From contig NZ_KB895415.1 in the NCBI RefSeq assembly GCF_000374845.1, positions 472,912 to 536,911 of the forward strand: a stretch of DNA of 64,000 bases, in the 5' to 3' direction. Position numbers and translations under genes: made by a program. The stretch comes from Paenibacillus terrigena DSM 21567. GTDB taxonomy: Bacteria; Bacillota; Bacilli; Paenibacillales; Paenibacillaceae. Under the pieces are notes generated by a model. The model did not search any database and had not been told where the DNA came from. It worked only from the letters and a program-made list of their open reading frames with translations. This document shows, in pieces, positions 63,268 through 64,000 of this stretch (the stretch's first letter is position 1; each line of letters begins with the position of its first letter).

Positions 63268-63321
63268 CTACAAGAAAATAATGAAATAGCGAAGTACGGT
63301 TCTCTAAAATAGATACATTTC
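63268..63321 (-). promoter_or_regulatory. Glycosidase regulon promoter element, copy E (shortened)
   Basis: Minus strand: GAAATGTATCTA then TTTTAGAGA, then CGCTATTTCATTATTTTCTTGTAGGAGG. Box 1 is conserved at the same internal spacing as copies A-D, but about 13 bp are missing before the conserved T-rich segment, which here runs straight into the ribosome binding site of the GH141-like gene. Confidence 0.5.
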
Positions 63322-63352
63322 ATGAAATTGATGATTTCTGGAGTTGCAATGT

Positions 63353-63384
63353 AACCGTCCGGCCACCATGGTGTCCGGACGGTT
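63353..63384 (-). terminator. Terminator, AACCGTCCGGAC family (copy 5)
   Basis: AACCGTCCGG...and CCGGACGGTT arms pair around CCACCATGGTG (itself palindromic), after the last, partial gene. The T-run on the minus strand is short. Confidence 0.75.
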
Positions 63385-63398
63385 TAATGATCTGAAGC

Positions 63399-64000
63399 TT
63401 AGGATTCAATAATTTTTCTTGCAATGGCCGCAAGGTCAATGATGTCGATCACGCCATTGCCGTCCAGGTCGGCCGACTTATATTTGTTCCAATCCGGATG
63501 CTGCTTCGTCATGCCATAATGCGCCGCTGCGATGGCAAGGTCGGCAATCGAGTATTTGCCGTCGTGGTTGACGTCGCCCGGCAACGAAATGGACGCCGTC
63601 ACTTCAACGGTCACGGACGCAGGAAGCGCATTGCTTTCCTGCCCCTGTGCATCCCCAAGCGCAGCGCTTGTCACTGCAATCGATCCACTTGCGCTTTGCG
63701 ATACCTGCTTCGCGACGAATTTCAACTCGACGACATCCGCATCAAGTGCAATCGCATGGTCCGCTCCCAGACTTGCAAGAATCAAACGAAGCTGTCCTGG
63801 CGTCTGCGATGGCTGTTTGTAGACCGTTAAGCCTTCGCGCATTGGGACCGCATCCTGGAATTCGTAGAGATTCGGATCGTACTGGATCAGCATATCTTGA
63901 GCAAAGACCGGCTCATGCACCTGCTTCAGACCAAGGCGTACGGCAAACGGCTCACCCTTTAATACCGAAGCTGGACCTGTCAGCTGCACGGCCGTTTGCT
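63399..64000 (-). CDS. C-terminal cohesin-dockerin of a fourth array protein (5' end outside window)
   Basis: The frame is open from the window end to the stop at 63399: 200 codons, reading QTAVQLTGPASVLKGEPF at the boundary as in the neighbours, so the gene continues beyond the window. Residues show one cohesin (about the first 135) and one dockerin (last 60, GDVNHDGKYSIADLAIAAAHYG and DLDGNGVIDIIDLAAIA). The catalytic part is not visible. The product is certainly of the same protein family as the three downstream. Confidence 0.85.
   Translation of the reverse strand, partial: QTAVQLTGPASVLKGEPFAVRLGLKQVHEPVFAQDMLIQYDPNLYEFQDAVPMREGLTVYKQPSQTPGQLRLILASLGADHAIALDADVVELKFVAKQVSQSASGSIAVTSAALGDAQGQESNALPASVTVEVTASISLPGDVNHDGKYSIADLAIAAAHYGMTKQHPDWNKYKSADLDGNGVIDIIDLAAIARKIIES

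Noticed and set aside
46402..64000. Repeated sequence considered as a CRISPR array or tandem satellite
   Set aside because: Repeats are about 600 bp, spaced 5-6 kb apart, and encode cohesin-dockerin modules in frame.

Overview
The window looks like chromosome from a spore-forming Bacillales bacterium, most likely Paenibacillus or a close relative (inference from gene content; no rRNA present). Pointers are a gerA/C/D/B spore germination operon, two lpl-type CUT1 sugar importers each paired with a membrane-bound AraC/YesN-type regulator, AAAGGAGG ribosome binding sites, frequent GTG/TTG starts, and very large secreted multidomain glycosidases. No tRNA, rRNA, CRISPR array, phage or intact insertion sequence was seen.

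Layout. 1-2588: aldo/keto reductase (cut by the window edge) and a cytosolic GH35 beta-galactosidase. 2589-3220: non-coding, with inverted-repeat debris. 3221-9283: CUT1 importer 1 (two permeases, lipoprotein) and its AraC sensor-regulator. 9473-12526: type III polyketide synthase, methyltransferase and flavin oxidoreductase operon. 12750-16644: aldo/keto reductase, SDR, then an ABC-F ATPase behind an apparent leader/attenuator with two small ORFs. 16825-20447: two Gfo/Idh/MocA dehydrogenases divergent from a cupin-AraC regulator, with a MITE-like repeat between them, then a DUF1232 protein. 20210-21103: truncated GAF-like gene. 21188-33899: one ten-gene minus-strand operon for uptake and oxidation of an amine or polyamine (transaminase, two aldehyde dehydrogenases, saccharopine-dehydrogenase-like enzyme, YtcJ-like amidohydrolase, Pot-type ABC importer, Tat-signal amine oxidase), divergent from a PucR regulator. 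35688-39842: spore germination receptor operon. 40069-46327: CUT1 importer 2 and its AraC sensor-regulator.

46402-64000: four consecutive minus-strand genes (the last cut by the window end) for giant secreted proteins. Three carry different catalytic modules (GH20 with an N-terminal endonuclease/exonuclease/phosphatase domain; a GH29-like TIM barrel; a GH141-like beta-helix). All four end in a nearly identical cohesin module followed by a dockerin module in the same chain.

The most interesting observation is this 17.6-kb array combined with its control signals. Importer 2's permease operon, its separate lipoprotein gene, and the GH20, GH29-like and GH141-like genes share a roughly 65-bp upstream element: two direct-repeat boxes about 22 bp apart, then a conserved TTTTTTCTGTAT segment, on the transcribed strand. 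A weaker copy precedes the GH35 gene. The array genes and importer-2 lipoprotein gene also end in the same family of AACCGTCCGGAC hairpin terminators. I infer a regulon controlled by the AraC sensor at 44039-46327: secreted enzymes that could assemble through their own cohesins and dockerins attack a complex (possibly fucose- and HexNAc-containing) glycan, importer 2 takes up the products, and GH35 plus the aldo/keto reductase act on them inside the cell.
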